This document shows positions 45,241 to 57,800 of a DNA stretch of 64,000 bases, piece after piece. The stretch spans positions 5,271,393 through 5,335,392 of the forward strand of contig RSEF01000014.1 in NCBI GenBank assembly GCA_003993805.1. Reading direction: 5' to 3'. Origin of the DNA: Himantopus leucocephalus. Taxonomy: Eukaryota > Chordata > Aves > Charadriiformes > Recurvirostridae. Below the pieces are notes generated by a model that searched no databases, was not told the origin of the DNA, and saw only the letters and a list, made by a program, of their open reading frames with translations. The translations under genes were made by a program, and so were the position numbers. Within the stretch, counting starts at the first letter, position 1, and each line of letters opens with the position of its first letter.

Positions 45241-47104
45241 CCCTCCGGGCAGACACAAATATCTCAGCAATGCAGACAGATAGACAGCGTTGCCTGTCCT
45301 GATGGATCCAGACCCAGAGCCAGGCAATGAATTACAAATATAAGTGCCAAAACAGCAGGCTTGGGACACAAAGGATAAAAGACAGTTGTGTTATTTGAGC
45401 TGATAAGCCCCGCGTCTCGAAGATGCTTGCATCAAAGGCTCCTGCAGGGTTTTCACAATTGAGTGTTATACCATCCAGCACTGAGTTACCAAGGATGTAA
45501 AACGGGAGTTGCGGAGAAAGCTTCACGCCTGCCACGAAGGAGCAGAATAAGAGTTTGTTTTGAGAACTGTTAGGCTGAATAATGTGGGGTTGGTCTCTGT
45601 GGACCCTATGAGATATTGCTCCCCGCAGAACAATGATTGCCATTAATGTCTCAGCTCCCTACCTCCTTCCTCCTTCTTCTCCCAGCTTCTGCACGGGCTG
45701 GGTCAAATGCTGCCCAGACAGCATGAACAATATTTCCCCCTTCTTTGGTAATTATTGTCCCTTCTGTTCATTTCTCAGAAGCCTTTTCACAAGCAAGAGG
45801 TATTTTCAAAGGTTGCAAGCATTCATCTCAATGTACATTTTCATGGCTATTCTCATTGGAAGAGCTGGAGAGCTAATTTACTTTATAGACCAAATGAAAG
45901 GAGCTTATGAAAGTAGCCTGTGCAGCATTGTGCAGGGGGTCAGGGAGCTAGAGAGGAGAGTCCTCTGAGATTGCCGCTGAGTTTCTTGCAGAAGCTGAGA
46001 AGTAAGTGTTGCTGTTTAGTTTGGCGCCGTTCTTCTTTACGTTGCGTAGGCTCGCTTTCAACCAGCCAGTGCTGAGATCTTCTGCATGGTCCCATCAGTG
46101 GTCTAGCCATGAAGGCTTAAGGGCAGTAACATTTGTAGGGAAGCGTAACATCTTTGGATTAGCAAGCCTGGAGGTAGCCGTGCTCACAGCACTGGATTGC
46201 TCATTGCGGGAGCAGGTGCCCACGTGAAGGTCCACATGATGGGGAGCCCCCACCAGCCTGTCCCTGATGTGGGCAGGTAACCAGTGACACCCGACTGCGC
46301 GGACCCTTCTCCAAGCGGTTTCATGCAATGAGCAGATGACTAAAAATCATCTCCTGGACATTTCGCTTCATTCGTCAATTAAATTGTTTGCTGTGAACAG
46401 TTTGGCCCCATCCAGCTCCAGGATTTCAGCCTTGTAATTTTGCTGGCAGAGGACAACGGCGCCATGTCCGTGAAATCCGCCTGCCAACTGCTTCTCCCGC
46501 TAAGCATTTTCTAGGCTAACGATCCCGAAAACCTTGCCAGCAGCCCCGGCTCTGTCCCTTTCAGGGCAAGCCACTCATTTAAACGTGAGCACCTCTAAAT
46601 GACTCCATCTGCTAAGTGACGTTAGTAAAGAAAAGATTATAGCAGGAGTTATTGCCGTGTCCTCGGGTTATAACCCTGTTATAAAATGGGCTGGAAGAAC
46701 AAGGGGACTGTGAGGAGCTGGGGCTCAGAACCACCTGCGTGACTGTCAGCTTGATTTATTTTCTTGCTCATTAGATAAATTAGAAAACTGGCAAAAGAAA
46801 TCATTGCCCACTCTCAGCTGCTTGGTAACCTGCCACGTGGCACGAGATGCCGGCCGCAGGGAGACGCGGCTCCTTCCCGCCTCCCTGGCCCCTGCGCCCC
46901 GGCCACCCCCATGTCGGGGCAGGAGGGCAGGGACACGGGATGGGACTTGGGGCTGCTGGTGCCATGCATCTCCTCGGCGGTCCTGTCATCCTAGACCACC
47001 TCGTCAACCCATCTGGCCGACCGCTGGCAACCACTAGAGTTTCGCTTTTCTCCGACACTGTTGATTTTTGAATAGCAGCGCTTTTCTAGGTGAAAACAAC
47101 GGTT

Positions 47105-47135
47105 TTCTGAAAACAGAAATATTCTGAAAACAGAA
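47105..47135. repeat. Two adjacent near-palindromes, 17-bp period
   Basis: TTCTGAAAACAGAA occurs at 47105-47118 and again at 47122-47135. Each copy is itself an inverted repeat (TTCTG and CAGAA around AAAA). A small local duplication. Confidence 0.8.
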
Positions 47136-49859
47136 TACTAGCTTTGACCTCAGATCCGTTTGTTACCTTCATTTCACTAATCAGACAAACTAAAGCAAAA
47201 GAACCCGGTTTGTGGCAGTATCACCAGCCAGGACCTGCTGCGCGTCAGAGACGCTGGTCAACAATTTGGTCTTTGGTGTTTGGGTGACTTGTGATCAATC
47301 TGCCCCCAGCAGCCACCCTTCTTGCTTACGAACCAGGCTAATTTTTGTCTGTCAGAAGGATGGAGGTTAATGGTTAGACTTGCTTTAAATCCCTGGGTAA
47401 AAGTCATTGTCCGGGAGGTCAGACTACAGTTACAGCGCTTTCTGACCTAAAAACTCAGTGAAATCTTCAGACTACATAACCAAATGTTAAATTTGGATCT
47501 TTTAAGCCATCTTCAGTATGTTTAGCTGCATCTGGTGCGCTTCCATAGTATGAAATGAGGCCACTGTTATACACATAGTATTTACATACGAGGCAAAGCT
47601 TCCAGCCAGGATGAGCTGTTGAGAGACTGCAATGCATTTCTCCGCCAACGTGGAGGAATCCCTCCCGCAAACACGTGCCGAAACCAGGGGAGAAACAGGG
47701 CAGGGCCCTCCTGGGGGTGGAGAGGGAGCAGCGTGGCACCGTGGGGGTCCCAGCACCGCCGTGCCCGTGCAAGGAGGTCGGGCAATACCTGCCCCGCGGA
47801 CCATGGTCGGAGCACATTTTTGCTGCTCAGCATGCCCCTCCTTCTGCTCACGGGACTTCTGCACGGCCTGCACAGGGTCCTTGTCACCCAGCAAGCGTTG
47901 GGACGAGCGTGTCCCCGTGGTGCAGCCTCCCGCCAGGTGTGCGCCCATGTGCACAAACGCTGATGGGCAGCACTGGGCGGAGGAGACGGGGCTAATTCCT
48001 TCCTGAGACTCGTAAGGAATCGGCTTACGGCCCGAAGCTCCGATTACTCTTATCTTAGCCTGCATGATGGTAACCACATCCTGAAATTACCCGGCTTTTG
48101 TCAAAATCCAGGGGCTGGTTTGCACTCACCTGACCGACGCGAGCGAATTCCAGCTCCACTTTGACCCCCAGCAGGTTTGAGGGGCTGCGAGTCCGTACAG
48201 ACCCAGGGCTGAACTCGGGATGAGAAGTTTGAAACCCCAAATGCAGCTGATGGGTGCGATGCCCGATCCCACCTGCCAGACCCGATGGAGCCCCGGGGCA
48301 GAGCGGCACCGTCCGCCCCTTTCCAGCCACTGCGCTGGAGCCGAGGGCTCAGGCAGAGTCACCTGCCGGGATCCTGGCAGGTAACGTGCCTCTGAAACGG
48401 CCGGCGAGGGATAGATGCTGTCAAGTAAAATACGGAGTGAAATGTTTGGCTGGTGGGATTAAACTGCGAATCCCACCCATTTGTGGTGTGAGATGCGGCA
48501 CCGCACGCCCCCACCCGCCGCCGCTCCCTGTCTCCCACCGCTGCCCGCCAAGCCCACCCCGCTTGGAAATTAAAGTGGGGAAATCAAAGTCCTTCTCCCC
48601 CGGCTCCTGCTGTGCCTCTCAGCCACTGACATTAACACCGAAATGGCTGACATTAGCTTTGAATGGATTTTAATAACCCCCTTGCGAGCCTGAATTACCC
48701 ACGCAGCGTGAGGTCCGGTGTGTGTTTGGAGACCTGGCAATGAGTAGCGCGGCGGGGGCTGAATCAGCTCCCCAGGCTCTGGACGCGGGGCCAGACCCGC
48801 CCGAGGAGCTGCGGTGGCTTCTCTCGGTGCAGCCCCTTGGCACGGGACCCCCGTACCTGCCTGGCTCCTGGAGAACCGCTGCTCCACCACCTGCGATGGT
48901 CCTGCCACCGGCAGGTCTGCAAGGGGCTTGTGAGCTTCCCAGCACTGGGGATGCTGGTCCAGGTGGCCACCTCCATGGGATGCTTTCCCCTCCGGGACAG
49001 GGTGTGGGCTGCTCTGGGGTGGTGGGAACCCCCCAGTGTCATGAATGAGAGCAGCCCCAGCCCCTACCAGCACGTGGCATAAAATAGCAGCCTTGGTTTA
49101 GCAGAGCCCTGTGGATGGGATGCTAAATGAGATCATGCCTGGCCCAGCTGAGACTCCAGACTAGTGTATGAAAATCTAGCAAGAAGATTAAAAGGTGTCC
49201 CCAGGCAGAAGAGGGTATTTATTTCTTTCTTTGCATCTGAGAAGCGTGTGGTGTGGGCGTCACAGGGACGGTGACCTCCCCTGAGCACCTGCACGTGGGC
49301 AGCACCGTGTCCCCGCGGGGGCTGATCTTGGGGACAAGGCACTGGCCAGAAAAGCTCCTTCTGAGACGCAGGCGGACGCGTCCGATTTCCCCTCTCGCAC
49401 TGGGGAAGGGCATCCTGCCCCGGCTGCAGGCTCAGCATCTTCGCCGCCAGCCCTGCTCCACAACGGGAAAAACCCACGTTTTCCTCCTCTTTTACAAGAG
49501 GGAAAGCTAAGAAGGACTGTCAGGTAGTTCTCACTTCTCCTGGAAGATGAAGGGTCTGCAAACATGCTCTGAAGTCACTTTTCCTCAGTCAAAGGTCCCA
49601 AGACCTGACTGAGCTACGCAGCTTCCTTGGCTGGTCACAAAATCTCAGCACCGTGTGGGTGAAGAGTGATGGTTTCTAACCGCCATCAAAATCCACGTGT
49701 ATTCCCAATATGCAATCAGGAATATCCACAGGGATATGGACACTGGCTCATAGCTGGGGTGGGCCAGCAGGTTCTCCAAGTCAGGCTCAATGAGGGCTGT
49801 GAAATCATCAGGCACTGTAAAGAAGTGAGGACTGAAAACAACCCCTTAAAAAACGTCCG

Positions 49860-50070
49860 TGGTAATGATTGAATTATATTTAAGAGGCTCATTCGTACTA
49901 AGTAAATGCAAATAGTTTACACGGAAAATATTTCCCATTAAGCTCATTTCTACATAAAATGCTAACAGATTGAGATTATGACTCTAATGATTATTTTTAT
50001 TGCTGGTTTGCATTTAAATGGCACAAATTTCCCCCTACTGTTCTCTCTTTGGGTTAAATCAATAAAACCT
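49860..50070. promoter_or_regulatory. AT-rich island with an exact octamer
   Basis: Non-repetitive AT-rich DNA with ATGCAAAT at 49906-49913, the exact POU octamer, and a related TTTGCATTTAAATGG word near 50007-50021, plus several ATTA cores. No transposon or coding frame is recognised. Enhancer function is inferred. Confidence 0.35.
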
Positions 50071-53000
50071 ATTAAGAAGGTTCGTCTTCCTCTAAGATTC
50101 CTCCCTCTCTTCTTTCTGTCTCATCTCCACCGGTGCCCTTTTTATCCACCCACCACCAGAGATTTTTCAGAGCTGCCTCCACGATGTTGGTGCCGAGGAT
50201 TTGAAAATCCCCTTTGGCAGAGCAGAGTGAATCCGGTCTTTGCCGAGACGGGGGACTACAGAGGAACTCAAGCGCTGGTCCCTTTCCTCGTCGTGGGCCA
50301 TATTGCAAGGAGATGCGGTTGGAGACAGCTCTTCCCTCCTCTTAGCCTCTCCCCTCCTGTTTTAACGGAGAAGCTGTACCTGTCTGCACACCGATTCCTC
50401 CTCAGCTGTGGATGCTCTTGTTGCGCTCCTTCAAACAGTGGCTGTGGCTTCACTGAGCAGGTGCTGCATTTCTGTTTGGAGGGGAGTTATCCGGGTATAT
50501 ACACAGCGAAAGCCATTAAGACGCTGACCTTTAAATTGGGCTTCTTCCTGCTCATGTAGGGAGGAGGTGGGTTGAGTGCCCAAATCTTATTCATTTTAAT
50601 GACAAATCCCTCACACGGAGGCTTTGAAAACGCTCGGCTTTAATGCAATTCGCCTCCCTCTGCTGCAGCTTGGCTTTCCTGTGCAGGGGATGTCTCTGCT
50701 GCCTCTGCATAGTGACAGAGCCTGTAGGTTTGCTCCGTAACTGCTGTGCCCAGGTACCATCGTGTATGGATTTATGAGCTTAGGGCAGTACTAGCGCAGG
50801 GATCTCCGTGCTCTTTAATCAGCATCGCTGACCTTTCTTTCCTCCGTTACTCCCGGCATCACTTTTTTCTGGCGTAATTTGCATAGGTTTCATGTTATCC
50901 ATGTTTTTGCTTTGTCCCTGTTATCCCATTACCCTGGATAATCAAAGTTGGCTGTAATAGAAACAGCAGAAACAATTTGCTTACCCTCCCATTACACGAT
51001 ATTCCCTCTACTAAAGTCTGAGGATACCTGTAGTTCTGTGGTGATGCTAATTAACTGTGCATACATATAGAAAGTAAAGCAAACGGCACCGGGATCCTTT
51101 GGGACGGTGGGGATTAAAGAAAGATAAGATATTATTCTCCTCTTTCTCTGTGCTTCAGCGTCCCTACCCTCAATGGAAATTGCGCCGCACTTATAGAATG
51201 AAATGTAATACATGGTGGGGGGAGTCCCTGGCTCTGCAGAGAGAGAGGTGGAGTTGGAAGGAGCAGATTTCGCTGCTAGCAAACCCACTGTGAAAGTAAT
51301 GATCCTGCCCGATGTCCTGCTCCTTGTCCCTGTTCCCAGAGAGGGGGCAGTCTTTACCCCGTGCTGATCCCCAGGCCGCAGAGCCTGCTGGTGCTGAGTA
51401 GGGTTGTACATAGGCACTGATTCCTCGGGGCTGCAGCTATCCCCCACAGCTGGGCTCCGGCATCATATGGCTGGAAAAGCTCCTGTCCAGCCTCAAGGGC
51501 TGGTTGAAATAGTGGCTGTAAACGTGAATGCCCCTTGCAATGGAGAGTACCTGCTCTTGGCTGTTGCATCCATCAGGATGCTCCTGTATCCTTCCCACAT
51601 CTTGGGCAGCTGGCACAGTGGCGGTTTCAGAGCGGGCCAAGGTCCTGGGGAAAATAAGGAAGACGGTAATGAGAGAAGGAAAATCATCAGGAGATGGGAG
51701 ATGCAGTGGCAGGACGGGTTGCTGGTACTGTCCCAGCCACCCCTCTTCCTTTTGCAGTGCACAGTGTCACGGGCTCTGGCTCACCACAGCCCATCCATGA
51801 GGATACATGGGGCGATCTCCCACCATTTGCATGCGACATCCTCTAAAAGTCTCGTATGAGGCTTTCTGCTGAGTGTCAGCCAAATGAAGAGTGACTTACG
51901 CAGCCAGGCATGCGTGGAGGGCTGTCAGAGCTCTCCATGCAGGAGAAATCCCACTCAAGTCCACCCACCAGCTCCTCGCCAAGCTCCCCAGCTGGCAGCA
52001 TGGACAGACTCCCTCAACGCACCCCAAAAGAGCATCGGGGACCGGCCCTGGACCCATGGGCACAGATATGCTGTGTCCCTGGGTCTGGACCCCACGCTCC
52101 TGTCACCCCCCAGGATGAAAGCTCCAGGAGGGTGGTTAGACAGCCCCAGCTCTCCCTCTGCCCCCAAAATTGCGAGGAAGCTGTTATTTATCTGCGTTCT
52201 GATAATCAGCGTACCTTTGATGCGATACTCATGTTTGGGATTTTACCACGTCTCTCATCCTCCAGGTCTGTCAAGGAGCTTTACGCAGCCATGACTCAGA
52301 GAGAGGCGTCAGTGGAGAGAGTCTGTAGATACAGCCAGCAGCTGTCATGTGGAGGGTATAAATAATGTATACGCACGTATATATGCATGACCTACGAGCT
52401 CAGGACCTTCCTTTCCTGAACGGTATCAACTCGTTTAAAGGCTCCCTGCGTCATGCCAGAGTGCTCAGATACACAGGCATCCCCCATACCTGTCCCAGGT
52501 ATATGGGGAATGGCAATAAAATGACCGATGGGGACGAGGGCTCAGTGCTGCTGGTCCCTCCTTGCCTTCTTGGAGCAATGCGATAACCCCTTTCTTGTCG
52601 CTGAAACCTTCGCTGCTTATTGCTCACCGTCATTTCTGCGTGGTTTTAAGACTGTAGGCACCGAAGTGCCTTGCTCTGCTCACAAGCCCTGCGGTCAGCG
52701 AGATGCTTTGAGCCGGGCGCCCATGGTATTCACCCTTTAAAGCAGCCCAGGTGCAGGTTGTTGGTAGAGGGAGCTGCAAAGGGCTTTTAAGGTGCTTGGG
52801 TGCTCGCCAGAGAGATTTGCTGGTACAGCCAGGGCCCAACCGGCTGCGCGCGGGGGCCGTGCTGCGCCTTGTGCTGCAAAGATGCAGGTGCATCATCCCA
52901 GCAGAGAGCTCAGCCCTGAAATACCTGAACCTCAGCGGAAGAAGTGGGGAGACTGAGGTTTGAGTGCTGGATGATGTCAGCCCCGAAATCAAGCCCTTTG

Positions 53001-54739
53001 TCTTACTGCCAGTCATCCAAAACATTTTGCTTCTGTTCAGGCAGCATAAGCTTTAATTGCAAGAGTGGGTTTAAAAATGAAAATACAACATCGGTTTGAC
53101 ACATAGGGAGGGGTGCTTGGGATTGGAGATGGGACAGTGTGTCACTATGGGCAGTTGGGAATTTCGTGTTGATTTTACATAGCTGAGGCAAAGGTAAACT
53201 TCCTATTAACTTCCCTGAGAGAGGTCGTAATGATTTGACCCTTAAAATTAAAGATCTGGAGCTAAGCAGCTGAGCTACCGACTCCAGCACAGCCTCGGCC
53301 GGTGGAGTTCAAGCAGCACGCTGAAATAGCCAGCAGCTTTCCACAGCGACTGCACTCAGCGCTGTTCTGTCTCTTCAACTCCTGACATCATTTAGGGGGG
53401 GGAAAAAAAAAAAAAAGGCAAAGGTTGAATTCACAGGCTTTGTTTCTCTGTTCAGAGGATACAACATTGGATTTTAATTGGCAGCCAGTCCTCCGACTGG
53501 TAGCCAGGGCAGTCCCGAGGAGTGACACCCAGCCAGGCAGCCAAGGGGGGAAGGCTGTTTGAAGATGGGTGCCTGCCACCCATCTGCGGGTACTCGGAGG
53601 TCTCCTCGCCAGCGTAGCGCTGATCCGGGGGCAGAGGAGCATTGCTGCATTTCTGATCAGTAATGGAACAGTCTCTTCTCTGGTTTCCTTCCACCGATCT
53701 TTGCGCACAGTCCAGGGGGAGCCACGTATTGAGTGGTTTGTGCTGGAGATCACAGGGCAGAGATAATGAAGCTGTTTTCTTACCCTTTGCGTTTCCTGAC
53801 GGTGCAGCTCAGCCTGGTCTCACGCCTCTGCCCAGCACCGGGTCGGGGGCCCGCGGGAGGCGGTGGGAGGCAGATGCTCCTCAAGCTGCCGGCAGTGTGG
53901 GCTGCATGGCCCCGCGGAGAGAAGCAGGAGTAGCTCAGGCTGTGGTCACCCTCAGCTTAACCCCAACACCTTGGCCAAATGGAAGTCGTCAGCGCTGACG
54001 TGCAAACCCGCTCCGGTCCGTGCAGTGCGGGAAGCTGCTGGGATGGAGGGGGTGTCAGCCGGGGCTGTGGGCTCCTCCGGCAGCCAAGGGGAGCCCTGGG
54101 AGGTCAGGTCCCAGCCGGTGACAGTCCCCACCCTCTGACAAGGGTCACGGGGAGACCGTGGCACCGCGCGGTGATGCATGAAGCACGGGCTTTTTGCAAG
54201 CACAGGTGGGGCGAGGAGCAGAGAGACCCACCTCAATAAGCACATTCATCTCCACCCCAATGGGGTTGGGGCTTTCAAATCCCTTCTTGATTGAGATCTG
54301 ATAACAGCATCTTTCCCAGCTCCCTTCCCCTCTGCCCAGGAGCAGGAAGGCTCTCTGGACAGCCGCTCCAGCTGATGCTTTCATTACCACATAGAAAGGG
54401 GTCCCCGCTGCTCCTCTCTGCAGGTCCAGCATCGCTCCCACCTTTCCAGTTGCCTGCTTCCTGAGCTGGCTCACGGCTTTGCATCCTGCAGGCTTCCTTG
54501 TCCCTCCGTCTTTCCTGCTCATCTACAATTTGACCCCAGGAAAGCACTTTTACACATGCCCTCTGCGGTGTGCTCATTGTGCTCCATGCGGGTACCTGCT
54601 TTGCCCCAGGAGCCTTTGTCATTCCCACCAGCGCCGTCTCAGTAAGTCCTGTGCAAGACAAAAACCTCAGCGCGGCATTGTCAGCCTGCCTGTCCCAAGC
54701 CGAGCCGTAGCTATCAGTCCCCAAAGCCCAGTGGGGTGG
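50071..54739. other. Long non-coding stretch
   Basis: Mixed DNA without a supported gene. A moderately AT-rich complex patch lies at about 50870-51190 with TAATTAAC near 51048. An A run of about 14 lies at 53403-53416. Frames on both strands overlap throughout. Confidence 0.4.
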
Positions 54740-54875
54740 ATATAGTTATTGCTAGGAAGCTTTATATTTACCACGACCTCGCTGACATTACAGTAAATGC
54801 ATTTCAGAGCCCAAGAAGTGTAAAAATAAACTGCAAGGAAATCAAGACAGCTAATTAGCCAAAGGTTACTGCTGG
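54740..54875. promoter_or_regulatory. Short AT-rich island
   Basis: About 135 complex AT-rich bases between GC-richer neighbours, ending with CTAATTAGCC, a homeodomain-type word, near 54851. Possible small conserved element; composition is the only evidence. Confidence 0.2.
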
Positions 54876-57800
54876 GCTGTGTGACTGTCAGCCCTTTTGA
54901 AGTTCTCCTTCACACAGGCAGATGTGTGTGCAATGCTGCTGCTCCTTTGAATAAATGTCTTGGTTTCCAGAGCGGCTTCGTAGCTGGATGTGACTAAACA
55001 CATGTGAGGCCTGTCACAGCAAGCCTGGGCAGGATGCTCACGTCCTTTAACCTCGCACTTCTCCAGCGCTGAAGAGCATCTCTTCTCGTGGAGTGGCTGA
55101 TCAGCGTTGTGCTGCCTCCCAGCACCTCGTGAGCGGGGGTGAGCTGGGAGGTGAGGTGAGGCCATTCTGCACAGCCAACCCTCCGTCCTGGAGATGCTCC
55201 TTCCCCTCTGGCGTCCCTGCCCTCCGCACTGTGGTCACAGCGGAGGAGATCGCTGGGCCACCAGCTCCGGTTGGGCTGAGGGCTGCAGCAGTCATCCCGG
55301 GTTTGGATGGTGCCGTGGGTGTGCTGCTCCTTGGGGATGAGGAGCCTGGGGAGTGCTGGACACATCCCTCAGCACATCGTGGTCTCACCCCACATGTCCG
55401 TCATTCCTCGGTATCCCATACTTTCCTGAGGATAAGCATCTTGTGTGGAGTTGCAGGTACACCAGACGTGACGAGAGGAAGGGGAGCGGGGGCCCTAGCT
55501 GAGCCGAGGGCTGAGGAGGGGTACGGTTGCCGTGCCAAGAGAGGCTGAGCAGGTCATGACGGAGGCCCAGGTGGACTAGGGTACTGTGTCCAGAGGGGTG
55601 CTTTGTTCGTATTTGGGAAGGAGAGCTCTGGAGCAGCAAAGGACTTTGAGCTGTGTCCCTTCAGCAGAGCCATCCCCTGGCCCTGAGCTGTGGGAGCTTT
55701 CTCTTCCCGTGCTCTGACCTGCTCCGCACGGGGATCAGGGAGAGTTTGGGCACAGCGACCTTACAGCACCAGCATCATCTGTGCTGCCCTCTCCCTTCTC
55801 TTCTTGGGTTTTCCTCCTTCCCTTGTTCTGCTTCTTTTGGGCCTCGTTTCCCCTTGGAAAACCCTCTTGCAGCTCCCTCTTCCCTGTCTGCAGGTTCCTC
55901 CTCTCTCCCCCTTTCCTCCTGCTGCTTCGCTCCCTCCTGCTTGTGGCTCGTGCCGAGTGTCATGTGTTTGCTCAGCATCGCTCCTCCTGGAACGTTAATT
56001 TGCTGCTCGTTTCCTTACAGACTTTACACCACGAGTTGGGGCTTTGTGTGCATGTGTGTGTGTGATTCAATTAAACAAAACACAATAAAATCAGGGAAAA
56101 CAGAGAGAGACGCAGACAGACAGCAATTCCCCGCTCTCTGAGGGCTCAGCCTGTCTGCCTGTGAGCTCAGCCCCAGCACGGCTTTCTCGTGTCGCCACGT
56201 GGGTTTGCTTGTAGCAACCCTCTGGATCTCGTGCTTGGGGTTTCCGTCCCTCCGCCGGGACCCTGGGACGGCAGCTACTTCTGCTCCGCTGTCAGGAGCT
56301 GGGGCTGCTCCATCAGATGAGAGGTGAGCCTCCAAGGAGCTGGCTGTTCACTTCAAATAAGCCCTGAAATGCTGAGGCATCTCCAAACGGCATCTCTGTC
56401 CCTCCTTTCCCTCTGCACAGCTCAGTCCCTGCAGCTCTCGAGACCTTCCAAACCTCTCCCTTCCCTCCTCCAAGCCAGCAACTTCCCTGCTCCCCATCCT
56501 GCCCTACCCATGTCCCTTGTCATCCTCCTGGGAGCAGATTTCCCGCCCTGCTGTGACCGAGCTTTCTCCCAAATCACACATTTTCCTTGCCGTGCAACCC
56601 GAAAAATAGCAGCCGTGCCATGGTGGGGTTGGTTTCCTTGGCTGGCTGGTGGGCTTCCCTCCCGCTGCCCTGCGCCCCTCTCTGCCGTGCCCTTCCCTCC
56701 CTCACTGCCTTCCTGCTTCGCTTTCTTTTCCCTTTTCCCCTTTAATCCATTCATACCGCGAACGTATGCTTTCGTAGCATCCTTTGCTGCCAGTCGTCTC
56801 CCCGGCAGGTTTCTCGCCTCTCCCCGTGTGCGCGGGTGTGGGTGTCTCTCTGCCGGAGACTGTTTCTGCTCACTCGTCCCCCGCTGGCTCCCTGGCTCTG
56901 CAAATTTATTCTGTGGATCCAGCCTCTTTCCCTGAGTGAGCCGCTCGGCTGTAAATCTGACGGCTAAAGTGGGTCAGTGCGAGCGGAAGGAGGTGGTCCC
57001 GGGAAGGGCAGAGGGAGAGGAGGCATGAGAGGCCACCAATGCCAGATTACGGGGCGGGCGGGAGAGGAGAAGGTGAGGGCGATGGTCTTAAAAAGTGAAG
57101 ATTTCAAGGGTTTTTAAAATGCACATGGAATGTGACTAATGAAATCCTGGCACTCAATACCCTCTCCTTAGGAAAAAATACTGACAGCAGAAGTGACACC
57201 CCTCCCAAGCAGAGCCCTCCTGGGGACGTGAAAGGCTGTGCTGTGCCATCTCCACTGAGTTCAACGTCCCTCTGAAGTCCTGGCAGGGACCTCGTGCCGC
57301 TGAAAGGGAAACATCCCGAGGAGGGCAGACCCCGATTAATGCATTGGGGTTTGTGTGTGTTCAACAGGGCAATCGCCTCTTGCCCAGATACCCACCAGCC
57401 ACCCCGGCGTGGGCTCCAGAAATGTCATAGAGAGGCGCTCCATGCTTTGGGCCTCTCCCCTCTGTCCCTTCCATGTAACGTCAGAGCTCCTTCTTTCACA
57501 TTTGGAGGGCTCCTTCTAGTTGCAAGGGGCCGTCCTTATCTCTGGTCGATCCAATGCTCATTTCAACAGCAGGAAGAGGTGCTGCTCCCCGTCCTCTGGG
57601 TCACAGCGATCGTGGTGGCTGTGAGATAACACTGTCCCTGGCTCCTGTCTCTGGTGACTGCGTGCCCAGCAGAGGCAGGATGGATGTAATAGCGTGCTCC
57701 ACCTTAGTTTTGGCTCCTGGCTTTCACAGGCTGAGACTGTCCTGTCACTTAGTCCGTGTGGACCTTCTTGCTGAGCAGAGTCCAAAGATGGGGCCAGCTT

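Larger units (their letters stand above)
43847..49859. other. Long non-coding stretch
   Basis: Mixed DNA. AT-rich patches occur at about 44520-44660 and 46340-46430. A perfect 12-base palindrome GGGTTATAACCC is at 46665-46676, two adjacent near-palindromes at 47105-47135, and a CpG-richer segment at about 48250-48560. Frames such as 47502-48077 and 48570-49073 on minus are matched by open frames on the other strand and have no domain. Confidence 0.4.

Noticed and set aside
45686..45747. Possible 62-bp exon after a good pyrimidine tract
   Set aside because: The acceptor is good but the donor (GTAATT) is weak, and no partner exon or recognised peptide exists.
46665..46676. Perfect 12-base palindrome GGGTTATAACCC
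   Set aside because: A 12-base palindrome is expected by chance many times in 64 kb.
49978..50559. 193-codon open frame on plus
   Set aside because: Low-information Leu/Pro/Ser-rich translation through pyrimidine-rich DNA; no splice signals or domain.
56324..56935. 203-codon open frame on plus
   Set aside because: It lies in a pyrimidine-biased zone; the Leu/Ser/Pro-rich translation is a base-composition effect.
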